NCBI GenBank assembly: GCA_958296005.1
Contig: CATQHQ010000002.1
Location: forward strand, 800,501-864,500
Length of the DNA stretch: 64,000 nucleotides
Direction of reading: 5' to 3'
Source: Longimicrobiales bacterium
GTDB taxonomy: Bacteria > Gemmatimonadota > Gemmatimonadetes > Longimicrobiales > Gaopeijiaceae
Under the pieces are notes generated by a model, which saw nothing but the letters and a program-made list of their open reading frames with translations, was not told the DNA's origin and did not search any database. Below are positions 7,630 to 16,610 of this stretch, one piece after another; position 1 is the stretch's first letter, and the number at the start of each line of letters is the position of its first letter. Made by a program: the position numbers and the translations under genes.

Positions 7630-10600
7630 CTACTCCAGCAGGCCCTCGATCGCCGCGGAGGAGGCATCCCATTCGGCCTCGAGACGCGCCATCTGGCCGC
7701 GCTCTTCCCTCGACAGCCAGCGAACTTGGGTGCCGGTGGCGTCGCGCTCGACCGCCAGCACGTCGTCGATCTGTTCGGCCACGGCCCGCACGTGGGAGAT
7801 CACGCCGACCATGCGCCCCTTCGCCGCCACGGTTCCCAGCGCCTCGACGGCGGCGTCCAGGTTGTTGCGATCCAGCGAGCCGAACCCCTCGTCCAGAAAG
7901 AGCGACTCCAGGTGTCCGCCGGAGCGGGCCATCATTTCGACCATCCCCAGAGCCAGCGCCAACGACGCGATGAACTGCTCTCCTCCCGACAGGCTTGCCG
8001 GCGATCGAGGCTGGCCGGACTCGTTGTCCACAACCATCCACCGCGCTTCTTCGTCGCCGGGGTCCGCGAACGCGTACTTGCCGTCGCTGATCTCGCTGAG
8101 CATCCGAGACGCGTGGACCAGCAGGCTCCGGGAGCGTCGCAACGTCAGCCACTTGAGGAAGGCGCCCGGCTTCAGAGCCTTTTCCAGGTCGATCAAGGCG
8201 CGCTCCAGCTCGTCCGCTTCGTCGAGGAGGGCGTGGAGGGTCAGGACGTCGTCCTTGATCGCGGCGAAGGCGTTGCGTTCGTCGTCGGCCGATCGCGCGA
8301 GGTGCTTGGCTTTGTCCCGGGCGTTGTCGGCTTCGATCACCACGGCCTCGGGAGTATTCGGAGCCGTGGTGGTCTCGGCGAGACGGCGGCTCACGTCGCC
8401 CAACGCGTCCTTGGCGATCTGCGCGTCTGCGGCTGCCCGCTTTGCGTGGGAGCTCGCCGCCTCGACGGCGGTCGACGTCTCCGTGCGCAACCGCCGCATC
8501 CACTGCTGGAACGCGGCTGGGTCGTGGGTGGAGGGCGCACCTGGGATGTCGGTGCCGTCGCCGAGGGCCAGCGCGTGGACGGCGCGGAGCAGGACGTCGC
8601 GGTGGCGGCCAAGGGTCGCTGTGATTGCGGCCAGGGGTTGCTCGACTTTGGTCCGGCGTTGCGCAAGGAGATCGCGCTTCTTGTCGGCCTCTTCGAGTTC
8701 CCGACTCAACTGTTGCCGGCGCTGCTCCCGGCTCTCCAAGACGCGCTCTCGATCCCGAGCAGCCTTGATGGGACTGTCGGCCGCCGACGCGTCGATCTTG
8801 TGCAGCTCGGCCGGCTCCGCTGGGAGTTCCACCTGGGGTCGGTAGGCCGCCGGGGTCTCGCTCACGTTCTGGTTCAGGCGGGCCAAGGCGTCGTTGGCTG
8901 TCCGGCGGGCGTTGGCCATCCGTTCGGTGCCTGCAGTCGCTTCGGCTTCTGCCTTCGTGGCGGCGTTGGACAGGCTTTCAAGGTCGTAGCCCAGGGCCTT
9001 GTGCTTGTCGTCGTGGCGGGTCAGCGCGTCCGACGCCTTCTGGTGGGATGCGTCCAAGGGGCGAAGCAGGGCATCCAGCGAGGGAAGCGGCGGTGGTCCG
9101 TCGGCGTCGGCGGGCGCCCCCTCGGAAGGGAGCTCGGTGGAGCCGTCGCCGAACTGCTCGATCATCTTTGCCAGGGCCGCTAGGTGCTGGTCGAGAGCAC
9201 CCTTCGCCACGGCCTGCGCGTCGCGGAGCTGCTCTTTGGCAGCCTGCAGCTCGGCGCGAATGCGGGTCGTCCGCTGGGCCGACGCTTCGGCCGCGCTCCG
9301 GGCTTTCTGGGCACCCGCCTCCGCGGCGGCGATTCCCGCGTCCGGCGGCGGCGACCAGCCCTCCGGGAGATCGCGCCGGCACACGGGACAGTCGTCTCCG
9401 GGGTGGAGACCGTGGGCGGCCGCTGCGGCGGAGTTGGCTCGCCGAGCTTCGGCCAGTCGGTCATCGGCCGCTGCTGCGGCTTCCGCCACCTGTGCTTGCT
9501 CCTTGGCGGCGGACTCGACCTGGACCGCCCGTTCGGCCCGCCGGTCGTCCAGCGACGCGACCTTCTCTTGCGCCTTCGTCGTTGCGCGATGCAGCTCGGT
9601 GCACCGGTTGTGCGCGTGCACCGCGTCCCCGCGGCGGTCTCGTGCGGCCTCAGCGGCCTCGGCGAGGGGCAGTCGAAGTTGAGCATGACGCTCCACCCCT
9701 TCCGCCGCCTTCCGCTGGACGTCCCTTGCCTCCGTAGCTGCTTGGCGGTGCCTCGCCGCCCCGGCCGTCTTGTCGCGCAGTTCGTCGGCAGCCTCGATCG
9801 CGGCGGCCGCCAAGTCACCGAAGCGTTGCAACGCGGCCAGCGCCGCCGCGACCTCCTTGAGCCCTGGGCCGTCGTCCGACGGGAGGCTCGCCAACTGGCC
9901 GCGGACGTTCACCTGTTTCCGCGTGAGCGTGCCGTCTTCCTCGTCGATGCCGCGCAACTCCTCCGCGATCGGTGCGACTCTCGTTTCCGCCTCGTCGATC
10001 TGCGACACTCCCGGTTGCAGCCGAGCGCCCGCCTCCGTCGCCGTTTGTTCTCGCGTTTCCGCCTCCCGCATCGCGACCAGGGCCTTGGAAGCCTTCTGGG
10101 CCAGCGCCGACGCCTCCTCCGCTTGCTGCCTGGTCGATTCCGCCTCCGCCGTCAGCTCGGCCAAGTGCGCCGCCGGGTCGTCCGGGTGCGCCCTCTTCTC
10201 CTGCTGGAGCTGCGCCCGGACCTCCTTGACGTCCTGCAACGCACGCGACGCGAGTGCGCCCACCTCCTCCAACTCCTCGGTCGGCCAGACTTGGCGGAGA
10301 ACGGTGCTTCGGGTGGCGGGCTTGTCCTCGACCAGCAGTCTGGCGAAGCGGCCCTGCGGCAGGACGACGGTGCGGAGGAAGGCGTCGCTGTCGAGTCCGA
10401 TCAGCTGCGCGATCCGCTCGGCAACCTGTCGCACCTGCTCCACGCGCTCCAGCGCCTTGCCGTCTTCCCCCAAGCGCTGCAGCTGAGCCCCGGCGAGCCT
10501 GACCACGCCCTTGCCGTCGCGTCGCAGCGCTCTGGCGACCTCCCATTCCTGCCCCGAGACGCGAAACCGCAGCACGACCCGCATCTTGTCGGACGCGTCG

Positions 10601-10791
10601 TTCATCAGCTCCTGAGCCTGGCCCGCGAAGCTGGTCTTTCCGTACAGGGCGTAGGTCATTGCCTCGAGGATCGAGGACTTGCCGGCTCCGGTGTCGCCCA
10701 CGACGGCGATGTGGTCCCGGCCGCCAAAGTCGATCTCGGTCTCCTTTCGGAACGACCGAAACCCCTCAATGCGCAACGACCGCGGACGCAT
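7630..10791 (-). CDS. sbcC: Exonuclease SbcC-like SMC/Rad50 ATPase
   Basis: ATPase subunit of the SbcCD (Mre11-Rad50) complex that processes DNA ends and hairpins. The 1053-residue protein has a Walker A motif GDTGAGKSS at residues 32-40, long coiled-coil arms, a zinc-hook CPVC near residue 466 in the middle of the arms, then the C-terminal ABC signature SLSGGEQFIASLALALG and Walker B LFLDEGFGSLD. Arms are rich in Ala, Glu and Arg. The start at 10791 is 3 bp beyond the sbcD stop. sbcD then sbcC is the standard gene order, so the two form one operon. Confidence 0.95.
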   Translation of the reverse strand: MRPRSLRIEGFRSFRKETEIDFGGRDHIAVVGDTGAGKSSILEAMTYALYGKTSFAGQAQELMNDASDKMRVVLRFRVSGQEWEVARALRRDGKGVVRLAGAQLQRLGEDGKALERVEQVRQVAERIAQLIGLDSDAFLRTVVLPQGRFARLLVEDKPATRSTVLRQVWPTEELEEVGALASRALQDVKEVRAQLQQEKRAHPDDPAAHLAELTAEAESTRQQAEEASALAQKASKALVAMREAETREQTATEAGARLQPGVSQIDEAETRVAPIAEELRGIDEEDGTLTRKQVNVRGQLASLPSDDGPGLKEVAAALAALQRFGDLAAAAIEAADELRDKTAGAARHRQAATEARDVQRKAAEGVERHAQLRLPLAEAAEAARDRRGDAVHAHNRCTELHRATTKAQEKVASLDDRRAERAVQVESAAKEQAQVAEAAAAADDRLAEARRANSAAAAAHGLHPGDDCPVCRRDLPEGWSPPPDAGIAAAEAGAQKARSAAEASAQRTTRIRAELQAAKEQLRDAQAVAKGALDQHLAALAKMIEQFGDGSTELPSEGAPADADGPPPLPSLDALLRPLDASHQKASDALTRHDDKHKALGYDLESLSNAATKAEAEATAGTERMANARRTANDALARLNQNVSETPAAYRPQVELPAEPAELHKIDASAADSPIKAARDRERVLESREQRRQQLSRELEEADKKRDLLAQRRTKVEQPLAAITATLGRHRDVLLRAVHALALGDGTDIPGAPSTHDPAAFQQWMRRLRTETSTAVEAASSHAKRAAADAQIAKDALGDVSRRLAETTTAPNTPEAVVIEADNARDKAKHLARSADDERNAFAAIKDDVLTLHALLDEADELERALIDLEKALKPGAFLKWLTLRRSRSLLVHASRMLSEISDGKYAFADPGDEEARWMVVDNESGQPRSPASLSGGEQFIASLALALGMVEMMARSGGHLESLFLDEGFGSLDRNNLDAAVEALGTVAAKGRMVGVISHVRAVAEQIDDVLAVERDATGTQVRWLSREERGQMARLEAEWDASSAAIEGLLE

Positions 10792-10794
10792 CGG

Positions 10795-12066
10795 TCAGTC
10801 CCGCGCCGCCCGCCGCTTCGTCGCCAGCGACGTCAGCGTCTCTTCCGCACGCGTCGCCAAGTGCTCGGCGCCGAAGCTGGGGTGCGCGTCCTGGCCGACG
10901 GTTCCCAGCGCCTGCGCAAAGAGGGCGCGCACGGTTTCGTCGGCTGCGTTGCGTTGGCCCGCCGTCGCCGCCGCCGCCCGCCACTCCATGAACAACTCCT
11001 CCATCCCCGGCTCCGGTCCGGCATCGTCCCCGTCGTCGGAGATCGGCGTTGCGCGACGGTTCGCGACGTCGTTGACCACGTTGAAGAGCGTGCACCCAGG
11101 CGACCACTCGGCCAGCTGGTCGGCCAGATGCGGGATCGGCTCCTCCGACACGACGCGGGCCTTGAGGATCACGCCGTCCAGTCCTCCGTCCTGGGCTTGG
11201 TCCTCCAGCTCGTCCAGAGTGCCTGAAAACTGGGTCAAGGGCCTGCCCGTGGTGGGGAGGCGGTGGGGATCGACCTTGACGCCGTCGTCGTCAATGCGGA
11301 CCACGACCGCCTCCTTGGCCTGCGTGGCCTCGCCGAAGTCCAGCGGAACGAGCGAGCCGGCGTAGCGGCCGGTGGCGGCCCCTCCCGGGAGGAGCTGCGG
11401 GTCGTGGATGTGTCCGAAGGCGCTGTAGAGAGCCCGTTGCAGCCCCTCTGGGTGAGCGGCGTAGTCCTCGCCGACGGTGAGCCGCCGCTCCGAGTTGCCC
11501 GGCTTGGCACCGTGAAGGTGGAGGTGGGCGGCGTAGAGGACGATGCCACGGCGCCCTGCCCGCTTCTCGGCCTCCGCAAACAATCGGCTGTTCACGGCTC
11601 TGATGCCGTCGGCGTAGTTGCCCTCGAAGCGCGTGTGCTCGTCGGAAGCGTAGTCCACGACGGCGCCGGCAGGGATGAACGGAACGCACGCCACCACGAC
11701 CGGCTCGCTCGCGATCTCCGGGTACTCCTCGACGGTCGGCTCCACGACCAGCCGAAGGCGACGAGAGCTTCCGGTCCCGACCAGCTCGTCAATTACCTGG
11801 AAGAGTTCGGACGAGTCGTGATTGCCGCGAACGACGAGCGTCGGCGCGATCTCCGCCAGCCGGTTCAACGCCCGCACCCCCAAGCGCAGCGCCGGGTACG
11901 GGGGCCGGAAGGCGTCGAAGAGGTCGCCCGTGTGGAGGATCAGGTCGGGCCGAACGTCTTGCGCGATCTCCAGCAGGCCGTGCAGCGCGTCGCGCTGGTC
12001 GGGCATGCGGTCGTGACGGCCCAGCCGGGCGCCCAGGTGCCAGTCGGACGTATGGAGGAGCTTCAT
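10795..12066 (-). CDS. sbcD: Exonuclease SbcD (Mre11-like nuclease)
   Basis: Mn-dependent nuclease subunit of SbcCD. The calcineurin-like phosphoesterase motifs are intact: HTSDWHLG at residues 5-12, HTGDLFD, VVRGNHDSSE, AAHLHLHG and FGHIHDPQ. At 423 residues it is a typical SbcD. It begins with ATG at 12066 and is divergent from the TonB-receptor gene across 133 bp. The C-terminal third is Ala/Arg-rich and presumably contacts SbcC. Confidence 0.95.
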   Translation of the reverse strand: MKLLHTSDWHLGARLGRHDRMPDQRDALHGLLEIAQDVRPDLILHTGDLFDAFRPPYPALRLGVRALNRLAEIAPTLVVRGNHDSSELFQVIDELVGTGSSRRLRLVVEPTVEEYPEIASEPVVVACVPFIPAGAVVDYASDEHTRFEGNYADGIRAVNSRLFAEAEKRAGRRGIVLYAAHLHLHGAKPGNSERRLTVGEDYAAHPEGLQRALYSAFGHIHDPQLLPGGAATGRYAGSLVPLDFGEATQAKEAVVVRIDDDGVKVDPHRLPTTGRPLTQFSGTLDELEDQAQDGGLDGVILKARVVSEEPIPHLADQLAEWSPGCTLFNVVNDVANRRATPISDDGDDAGPEPGMEELFMEWRAAAATAGQRNAADETVRALFAQALGTVGQDAHPSFGAEHLATRAEETLTSLATKRRAARD

Positions 12067-12162
12067 TGCGTGAATCTACGGCGGCGGGGCGGCGAATCAA
12101 AGCGGTGCCGTGCGGTCGCGAGCGCGCCGACTTGCGCAACTCGCCAAAGTTTAGTCTAGTCA

Positions 12163-12195
12163 GCGTTGTCAACGCAGTCTACATCCGATAGGAGG
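12163..12195 (+). promoter_or_regulatory. Leader of the TonB-receptor gene: palindrome and strong ribosome-binding site
   Basis: GCGTTGTCAACGC (12163-12175) is a perfect 6-bp inverted repeat around one base, 25 bp before the receptor start and between two divergent genes, so it could be an operator. AGGAGG at 12190-12195 is a strong Shine-Dalgarno placed 4 bp before the ATG, unusual in this window where most starts have weak sites. The regulator is unknown. Confidence 0.4.
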
Positions 12196-12199
12196 CACC

Positions 12200-14698
12200 A
12201 TGGAACTCGCGTCGATTCGCAACGTGTCAACCGCCATGGTGGCGGGCTTGCTCGCTTTGACGGCGGCCGCACCGTCGTCCGCGCAGGAGGAGGGCGACAG
12301 CGTGTTTGCGCTGGGCGAGCTCGTGGTGGTGGTCGGTTCCCGGGCCGGCACGGAGAACCCGGCGGAGCTCTCGGTTCCGGTCGACGTGTACGGCTCGGAA
12401 GAGTTGGCGCGTCTCGGCGAGATCGACTTGGCGGAAGTCCTGGGGAGCATCGCCCCTTCCTTCAACTCGCAACGGCTGAACGTCGGAGACGGCGCGGCCC
12501 TTCACGTCGCCACGCTCCGGGGCATGAACCCGGACCAGGTGCTCGTCCTCGTCAACGGCAAGCGCCGCCACTCCGCCGCGTTCCCCAAGGTGATCGCGTC
12601 GCTGGGGTTCGGCACGACGGGCACGGACCTGCGCGCCATCCCCGTGCAGTCGATCAAGCGGATCGAGGTGCTTCGCGAGGGGGCGGCGTCCCAGTACGGC
12701 TCGGACGCCATCGCGGGCGTGATCAACATCGTGCTCAAGGACGCGGACGACGGCGTGGCCGCTTCGACGTATCTGGGCCGCACGTCGTGGGGCGACGGCA
12801 CCCGCTTGCTGGCATCCGGCAACACGGGAGTGCGGCTGGGCGACGACGGCTTCTTCAACCTGACGATGGAGTTCTCCAAGCAGGAACCCACGAGCCGGGC
12901 AGGCACCGCGCCCACTTGCTTCGGCGCCGACCCCGACTATGCGCCTTGCGCCGGGGGCGGGAGGGTCGAGCAGCTGCAGCGGATCGGCGAACCCGACTAC
13001 GAAGGCATAGGGCTGATCTTCAACGCCGCGATGCCGGCGGGCGAGTCCGCCGAGTTCTACGCGTTCGGCGGCTATTCCGGGCGGCAGGCCGTCAGCGACG
13101 GGCTTTATCGCAAGGCGGACTGGACGCCCCGCAGCGTCTCCTACGTGTATCCGGACGGGTTCTTCCCCATGGAGGAATCCACGCTGACCGACGGTTCCGC
13201 GGTCGTCGGGCTCCGGGGCGACCTCTCGAGCTGGTCCGCGGACATGAGCTTCCGTTTCGGCCAGGGGGAGTTCGCGTTCGACGCGGTCGGATCGATCAAC
13301 CCCTCCTACGCCGCGGAGTACTTGGCGCGCAACCCGTCGGCGAGCGAAGCCGCAATCGCGTCCAACGCCGGGCCGCGCGACGTCTTCAGCGGCGCGCTCA
13401 AGCTGCGGCAGATGGAGGGCAACGCCGACTTCGCGCGCGACTTGGAGCTGGGGGGACGGGCCGGGGTCCTTGCGCTGGGCGCGGCGTTCCGGCGAGAGAG
13501 CTTCCGGATGGAGGCCGGCGAGCTGGCATCCTACGCGTGCGGGCCCAGCAACACGCCGGGCAGCTTCCCGGCGGCGCATCATCAGAACGACGGCACCGCG
13601 TTCGCGAGCTGCGGCATTCAGGGCTATCCCGGCTACAGCCCGCAGAGCGCCGACGCCAGCGAGCGCGACCGGACGAGCATGGGTGCCTACGCCGACCTGG
13701 AGTTCCGTTCGCCCGAGTCCCCGGTGTCGATCGGGGGCGCGCTTCGCTTCGAGAACTACAGCGACGCGGGCAACTCGCTGACCGGCAAGGTGGCGGGCCG
13801 GCTGGAGCTGGGCGGGTCGGGCGCTGCGCTGCGGGCGGCCGTGTCCACCGGATTCCGCGCTCCGGGGTTGCCCCAGCGCGGGTTCAACACGGTCATCTTC
13901 CAAGGCGGCGGGGGCGGGCTCACCAGCACCGGCTTCCTTCCCGAGGGCGACGCCATAGCCTGCGAGGACTTCGGCGCCTGCTCCTTGAAGCACGAGACCT
14001 CGGTGAGCCTGACCGGCGGATTCGTCTATTCCCACGCCCGTGGCTTGCTGCTGACGGCGGACTACTACCGCGTGTCCGTGGCGGACGCGATCGTGCTGAC
14101 CCAGGGCCTCGGCCCCGACCACGGCCTGCGCGACAACGCGCGGTTCCAGGGACGGCCCGTCAACGGCGTTGCGTTTTGGACGAACGCGGTGGACACGCGC
14201 ACTGCGGGGTTTGACGTGGTCGGCTCCTGGCGGTTCAGAGGCATGGCGTGGGGCGCCGCCGATCTGTCGGCCAGCTACCACCGCAACGAGACGACGATCA
14301 CCAACAACCGCAACCCGGCGTTCGTCCGCGAGACCCAGACAGCACTCATCACCGAAGCGCAGCCCAAGCAACGGATCGCAGCGAGCGTTGACGTCCGGTC
14401 GGCCCGGGGCTTCGGCGTGCGGTTCCGCGTGAATCACATCGGCTCGATCATGTCGCCGACCGTCTTCGAGGAGCCGGTCGAAGTCGCGGCGGCCGCCATC
14501 GCCGACCTTGAGGCCAACGTCGCGCTCGCCGACAGGATCCAGCTGACCGTCGGCGCAAACAACCTGTTCGACAAGCTGCCCGGCAATCTGCCGTCCGGCC
14601 ATGTCGGGCAACTGTGGGCGTTCGACTACCCGACGGAGTCGCCTTACGGACTCCTGGGCCGAATCATGTTCGTGAAGATGGACATCGTGGGGTCGTAG
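12200..14698 (+). CDS. TonB-dependent outer-membrane receptor
   Basis: Outer-membrane gated barrel for energised uptake of a large or scarce ligand. A cleavable signal peptide ends near SSAQ at residues 27-30. A plug domain follows (about 35-180) with the family stretches ATLRGMNPDQVLVLVNGKRR, RIEVLREGAASQYGSDAIAG and GVINIV. The remainder is an extended aromatic-rich beta-barrel with TonB-receptor features such as NLFDK near the end. The 832-residue length is usual. Two extracellular-type Cys pairs occur. The C-terminus ends in Ser after MDIV rather than in the aromatic residue normally used for BAM recognition. The ligand cannot be inferred from neighbours, which are a nuclease operon and an ATPase regulator. 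Confidence 0.93.
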   Translation: MELASIRNVSTAMVAGLLALTAAAPSSAQEEGDSVFALGELVVVVGSRAGTENPAELSVPVDVYGSEELARLGEIDLAEVLGSIAPSFNSQRLNVGDGAALHVATLRGMNPDQVLVLVNGKRRHSAAFPKVIASLGFGTTGTDLRAIPVQSIKRIEVLREGAASQYGSDAIAGVINIVLKDADDGVAASTYLGRTSWGDGTRLLASGNTGVRLGDDGFFNLTMEFSKQEPTSRAGTAPTCFGADPDYAPCAGGGRVEQLQRIGEPDYEGIGLIFNAAMPAGESAEFYAFGGYSGRQAVSDGLYRKADWTPRSVSYVYPDGFFPMEESTLTDGSAVVGLRGDLSSWSADMSFRFGQGEFAFDAVGSINPSYAAEYLARNPSASEAAIASNAGPRDVFSGALKLRQMEGNADFARDLELGGRAGVLALGAAFRRESFRMEAGELASYACGPSNTPGSFPAAHHQNDGTAFASCGIQGYPGYSPQSADASERDRTSMGAYADLEFRSPESPVSIGGALRFENYSDAGNSLTGKVAGRLELGGSGAALRAAVSTGFRAPGLPQRGFNTVIFQGGGGGLTSTGFLPEGDAIACEDFGACSLKHETSVSLTGGFVYSHARGLLLTADYYRVSVADAIVLTQGLGPDHGLRDNARFQGRPVNGVAFWTNAVDTRTAGFDVVGSWRFRGMAWGAADLSASYHRNETTITNNRNPAFVRETQTALITEAQPKQRIAASVDVRSARGFGVRFRVNHIGSIMSPTVFEEPVEVAAAAIADLEANVALADRIQLTVGANNLFDKLPGNLPSGHVGQLWAFDYPTESPYGLLGRIMFVKMDIVGS

Positions 14699-14707
14699 GG
14701 CACGTCC

Positions 14708-15901
14708 CTAGTCGTCGGCTGGCGCGAGCGAAAACGTCACGCGGACGATGCGATTGACGGGGTCGTTTTCGAGCGTCGGCTCCGTTCCGTTGAACTCTCG
14801 CATGGTGTGGCGAATGACGAGCCAGCCGCGGCCGCGCCTCTCCATGAGCCGGCGCACGACCATCGCGTTGGCCATCATCTCGTTTCGAGACCGCGGGGCG
14901 CCGCCCCCTGTCGCGCGCTCTACGGTCATGTGGTTGGGCAACGCGCCGGGACTGGTCACGACGATGCGGTCCGCGAAGACCTCCAGTAGAACCTGGGAAC
15001 CAGTGATGGCGTAGTCGCGGTGGATGACCGCGTTGACGAGGACCTCCCGAAGCGCGGCCTCCGGGACCATGGGAATGTCCATGCGGCGGATTCCGCGATA
15101 ATCCTCGCGCCTGCCGAGGCTGCGGTACCAGCCCATGCACTGCCGCACTTGGTCCTCCAGCCGCCCCGTTCCTTCTGCGGCGCTGAGCACGTCGCCCGAC
15201 CGGTCCCGGCCGTCGTACCGCGTGCACTGAACGAACAAGTTGTGCGTGTGCGGATGGGCCTGCGGCTGTCGCCCGAACACCATGAGACCGTACAGCGTCG
15301 GGCGGAGCACACCGTCCACCTCGTCCGCGGCGCTGGCCACTAGCAAGTCCTTTTCGCGTGCGGGCTGGGGCGCGGCCTGGACCTCCATGCCCTGCGCCCG
15401 CATGAAAGCGCGCACAGCCGAGAAGTCGATGTCGTCAACGGTTGCCGACGGAATGATCTGCTGCTCGGTCAGGACAAGCCCGAAGGCGTTGAGCAGGTCT
15501 TGAAGCTCGGACGGCGACGGCTGCACCGTGGCGCGGCCCCGGCGAATCCAATAGCGCCCCTCGCTGGCAAACGGCTCGTACCCGCGCTGGTGCCGATGAA
15601 CGTCGATCCAGTGGATCCACCGTCCGCCTTCGATCTCATGTCTGCCGCACTCCGCCGTTACCGGCCTGCCGCAACCGCTGTGCAGAAGGCTGGTCAACCG
15701 CTCTTGTACGGCCTCGGGGTCCTTGGAGATGCCGACTGGTTGCCCGTCGTCGTCGACTCCCATGACCAGAAGTCCGCCCGTGCCGTTGGCGAACGCGCAG
15801 ACGGCCTTGGCGATCGTGCGCATGTCGGTGGTGCCCTGCTCGAATTCGGTGCGGGCGTCCTCGCCGGCTTGGATGCGGTCGCGAACGTGCGGCCAGTTCA
15901 T
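14708..15901 (-). CDS. Schlafen/AlbA_2-type ATP-binding regulator
   Basis: Member of the AlbA_2/Schlafen family of predicted transcriptional regulators or ATP-dependent helicase-like proteins. The N-terminal domain (about 1-120) carries TEFEQGT, AVCAFANGTGGLLVMGVDDDG and GRYWIRRGRATVQPS, the AlbA_2 pattern. The C-terminal part (about 250-390) has a GHKL-type ATPase N-box in REVLVNAVIHRDY followed by ADRIVVTSPG. It is 397 residues with an ATG at 15901 and ends 9 bp from the convergent TonB-receptor stop. Such genes often sit in defence or mobile regions, and this one flanks the defence island, but its role here is unknown. Confidence 0.85.
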   Translation of the reverse strand: MNWPHVRDRIQAGEDARTEFEQGTTDMRTIAKAVCAFANGTGGLLVMGVDDDGQPVGISKDPEAVQERLTSLLHSGCGRPVTAECGRHEIEGGRWIHWIDVHRHQRGYEPFASEGRYWIRRGRATVQPSPSELQDLLNAFGLVLTEQQIIPSATVDDIDFSAVRAFMRAQGMEVQAAPQPAREKDLLVASAADEVDGVLRPTLYGLMVFGRQPQAHPHTHNLFVQCTRYDGRDRSGDVLSAAEGTGRLEDQVRQCMGWYRSLGRREDYRGIRRMDIPMVPEAALREVLVNAVIHRDYAITGSQVLLEVFADRIVVTSPGALPNHMTVERATGGGAPRSRNEMMANAMVVRRLMERRGRGWLVIRHTMREFNGTEPTLENDPVNRIVRVTFSLAPADD

Positions 15902-16127
15902 GGGGTGGATTCCTTGGCGCGGGTGGCTTCCTTGGCCGCCCTAATGTAGTGCAGGTCGTTCCGGCGGTTGCCCGAGATCGGAGGGATGTGAATTGGGCGC
16001 GGGGTCAACGGTACTGGCCTGCCGGGCTGCCGTCCAGAACGCCGGCATTGTATGGACGCGAGGCTGCCGAGAGGGTAGCGTTACTTTCCAGCCCCATCCG
16101 TTTGACCGCTTCTCGGGAGAAGTCCAC

Positions 16128-16520
16128 ATGGCTACCCTCATGATCGCCCAGACGCTCCAAGCACCCACCCGCTCGTTTTGGGACACGTTGCCGCTCCTGG
16201 TCGCCGAGATTGTCCTCCTGATCGTCGTCTTGTGGGTCCATCCGTGGCTGGCGAGGAAGAAAGGAGGAGAATCCGCCCCTCTTCGCGGCCTCAACCTACC
16301 CCAAGGCTCCGTTCGGAGCATGTTGGCTCTAGCCACTGTCGGCACCTTTGTGGTCGTCGCGACCTTCGGCGCAAATGCCTTCAGCGACGAGGACTACCAG
16401 CGCGCGGTCACGATTCTGGGCACTCTGGCGGGACCCATCCTCGGATTCTACTTCGGCAGCCGTCATGCTGAGTCACGACACAGCGCGAGCGCTGACCGAC
16501 CGTCCGACGAAGCCGGTTAG
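16128..16520 (+). CDS. Small two-helix membrane protein of unknown function
   Basis: A 130-residue protein I do not recognise. A first hydrophobic helix spans about residues 22-41 and a second about 62-80, with a third short hydrophobic stretch containing GTLAGPILGFYFGSRHAE near 95-113. Between helices lies the basic loop ARKKGGE. The ATG at 16128 is preceded by GGGAG at 16115-16119, a plausible ribosome-binding site, which is why I prefer it to the frame's earlier codons. It stands alone between an ATPase regulator and the defence island. Confidence 0.7.
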   Translation: MATLMIAQTLQAPTRSFWDTLPLLVAEIVLLIVVLWVHPWLARKKGGESAPLRGLNLPQGSVRSMLALATVGTFVVVATFGANAFSDEDYQRAVTILGTLAGPILGFYFGSRHAESRHSASADRPSDEAG

Positions 16521-16563
16521 CCGACTCGGGGCGCCGGTCGGACCGAGCAGACTAGACGGGCAA

Positions 16564-16582
16564 GGGGACCGCCGTCGTCCCC
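16564..16582. terminator. Hairpin between convergent genes
   Basis: GGGGAC (16564-16569) pairs with GTCCCC (16577-16582) across a 7-nt loop, between the convergent small membrane protein gene and the DruE-like gene. No U-tract follows on either strand, so intrinsic termination is only possible, not shown. Confidence 0.4.
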
Positions 16583-16610
16583 GGTCAGGTCAACCCCTGT
16601 AACTGTTCGA

